From: an uncultured Lachnospiraceae bacterium
Lineage (GTDB): Bacteria > Bacillota > Clostridia > Lachnospirales > Lachnospiraceae
DNA: 23,234 bases
Assembly: GCA_900550475.1 (NCBI GenBank)
Contig: URSA01000024.1
Span: 1-23,234, forward strand
Direction of reading: 5' to 3'
Of this stretch, positions 22,133-23,234 are shown one piece after another. Positions within the stretch are counted from its first letter, which is position 1. Each line of letters opens with the position of its first letter. The notes beneath the pieces were generated by a model. That model did no database searches. It was given only the letters and a program-made list of their open reading frames with translations, and was not told the DNA's origin. The position numbers were made by a program, and so were the translations under genes.

Positions 22133-23155
22133 ATGAAATTAGAGAGAGGTATTAATTTAGGTGGTTATTTATCTCAGTGTGTGCATAGCACAGAACATTA
22201 CGATGCATTTATTCAGGAGGAAGACATTCGTAAGATTGCTTCCATGGGATTTGACCATGTACGTCTGGCAATTGATTATGAAGTACTGGAAGATGAATAT
22301 GGCAGAACCAAAGAAGAGGGCTTTGCCTATGTGACCAGAGTGGTGGAATGGTGTAAACGGCAGGGATTGAATATTGTACTGGACCTGCATAAAGCGTATG
22401 GCTATGATTTTAATAATGCCGGAGATAAGGGGAAAAATATTCTGTTTACAAATAAAATGGTGCAGAAGCGTTTTGTAAATCTGTGGATCAAGATTGCAGA
22501 GCATTATGCGAACGAGACTCATGTTGCGTTTGAACTGCTGAATGAAGTGGTAGAGCAGGAAAATGCGGAAGCGTGGAATCTGCTCATTGCGGAAACGGTG
22601 GACGCTATTCGCCGAATAGCCAGAGATACCATTATTATATACGGCGGAATTCAATGGAATAGTGTGAAGACATTGAAACTGTTAGAGAAGCCCAAGGATA
22701 AAAATATATTGTTCACGTTCCATTTCTATGAGCCGTTGCTGTTTACCCATCAGAAAGCACACTGGGTACCGACCATCAGCCAGACCGAAGATATCTATTA
22801 TCCGGAAGCAATAGACTATTATCGTACAAAGTCGCTGCCCATCGGATATCAGGGAGAAGTAGTCTGCAAGGCACAGTCACAGACTATGGGAACCGAATTT
22901 ATCACGGAAATGGTGATGGAAGCAGTTACTGCGGCAAAAAATGCCGGCGTGACTTTGTACTGTGGAGAATTCGGTGTTATTGATCAGGCTCCTGTAGAAG
23001 ATACCCTGCGCTGGTTCATGGATGTGGATACCGTATTCCGGCAGTTTGGTATCGGCTGTGCTGTGTGGACTTATAAGGAGATGGATTTCGGACTTATTGG
23101 GGAACATTATGCACCGATCCGCGAACAATTGCTGAAGCTTTGGAACCGGAAGTAA
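22133..23155 (+). CDS. Intracellular glycoside hydrolase family 5 enzyme
   Basis: This is a (beta/alpha)8-barrel retaining glycosidase of 340 residues, the length of one catalytic domain. The GH5 landmarks are visible: Arg45 in 'DHVRLAID', His86 in 'LDLHKA', and the acid/base Glu138 after Asn137 in 'FELLNEVV'. 'FTFHFYEP' (195-201, His197 and Tyr199), the nucleophile Glu279 in 'YCGEFG' and Trp312 in 'AVWTYKEMDFG' complete the set. There is no signal peptide and no binding module, so it should act in the cytoplasm on imported oligosaccharides or glycosides. Beta-glucan or mannan fragments are possible, but the sequence does not fix the substrate. AGGAGG precedes the ATG. The divergent AraC gene is its likely regulator. 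No sugar transporter is linked within the window. Confidence 0.88.
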   Translation: MKLERGINLGGYLSQCVHSTEHYDAFIQEEDIRKIASMGFDHVRLAIDYEVLEDEYGRTKEEGFAYVTRVVEWCKRQGLNIVLDLHKAYGYDFNNAGDKGKNILFTNKMVQKRFVNLWIKIAEHYANETHVAFELLNEVVEQENAEAWNLLIAETVDAIRRIARDTIIIYGGIQWNSVKTLKLLEKPKDKNILFTFHFYEPLLFTHQKAHWVPTISQTEDIYYPEAIDYYRTKSLPIGYQGEVVCKAQSQTMGTEFITEMVMEAVTAAKNAGVTLYCGEFGVIDQAPVEDTLRWFMDVDTVFRQFGIGCAVWTYKEMDFGLIGEHYAPIREQLLKLWNRK

Positions 23156-23234
23156 ATGGAAATCCTAATAAGCTCACAAGCTACTACGATCTTTTCAGAG
23201 TTGAGAATGGAAAAATCGCAGAGCACTGGGATGT
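23155..23234 (+). pseudogene. 5'-truncated NTF2/SnoaL-like fragment running off the window
   Basis: In the frame with codons at 23155, 23158 and so on, the translation reads 'NGNPNKLTSYYDLFRVENGK' and then 'IAEHWDV'. I recognise this as the C-terminal strand region of NTF2/SnoaL-like small enzymes or binding proteins (compare the common 'DLFRVENGKIVEHWDV'). The similarity begins exactly where the GH5 gene stops, and the frame upstream is only the out-of-frame reading of GH5. There is no start codon or ribosome site for it. The N-terminal two thirds of such a protein are therefore missing, which suggests a recombination or deletion junction near 23155. The 3' end is beyond the window. Confidence 0.55.

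Overview
The window looks like chromosomal DNA of a Gram-positive gut-type clostridium, most likely a member of the Lachnospiraceae. The evidence is a TnpW-type transposon protein, a GC-rich core with strong AGGAGG ribosome sites, a motility-type chemoreceptor and PilZ protein, and membrane adaptors in a cell with no sign of outer-membrane genes. The genus cannot be fixed from this sequence. A GC-rich core (about 1.7-19.9 kb) is flanked by two visibly AT-richer accessory segments.

Left edge (1-1.7 kb): the 3' part of a MobA/MobL relaxase, a hairpin, and a 58-residue TnpW-like gene. This is the end of a mobilizable element. It is followed by about 200 bp rich in inverted repeats.

Export operon (1.7-8.65 kb): three different HlyD/MacA-type membrane fusion proteins, one MacB/FtsX permease and one MacB-type ATPase, tightly packed or overlapping. 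Three of the five proteins carry Gly/Met/Pro-rich low-complexity stretches.

Fructose operon (8.7-13.55 kb): fruK, fruA (IIA-IIB-IIC), an HPr and an Enzyme I form a complete phosphorelay from PEP to fructose-1,6-bisphosphate. They follow a good promoter whose -10 box lies inside a palindrome. The HPr keeps His15 but has Arg in place of the regulatory Ser46.

Signalling and membrane block (13.6-18.6 kb): a chemoreceptor with its own promoter and a strong terminator, two unrecognised membrane proteins, then on the minus strand a YcgR-like PilZ c-di-GMP receptor just downstream of tRNA-Pro(CGG). The rlmI rRNA methyltransferase gene follows on the plus strand.

Right accessory segment (19.9-23.2 kb): an AT-rich, repeat-rich 450-bp gap that looks like an integration or regulatory region, a small six-helix membrane protein, an AraC regulator divergent from an intracellular GH5 glycosidase with a bipartite repeat between them, and a 5'-truncated NTF2/SnoaL-like fragment at the window edge. 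No CRISPR array, rRNA gene or intact integrase was seen.
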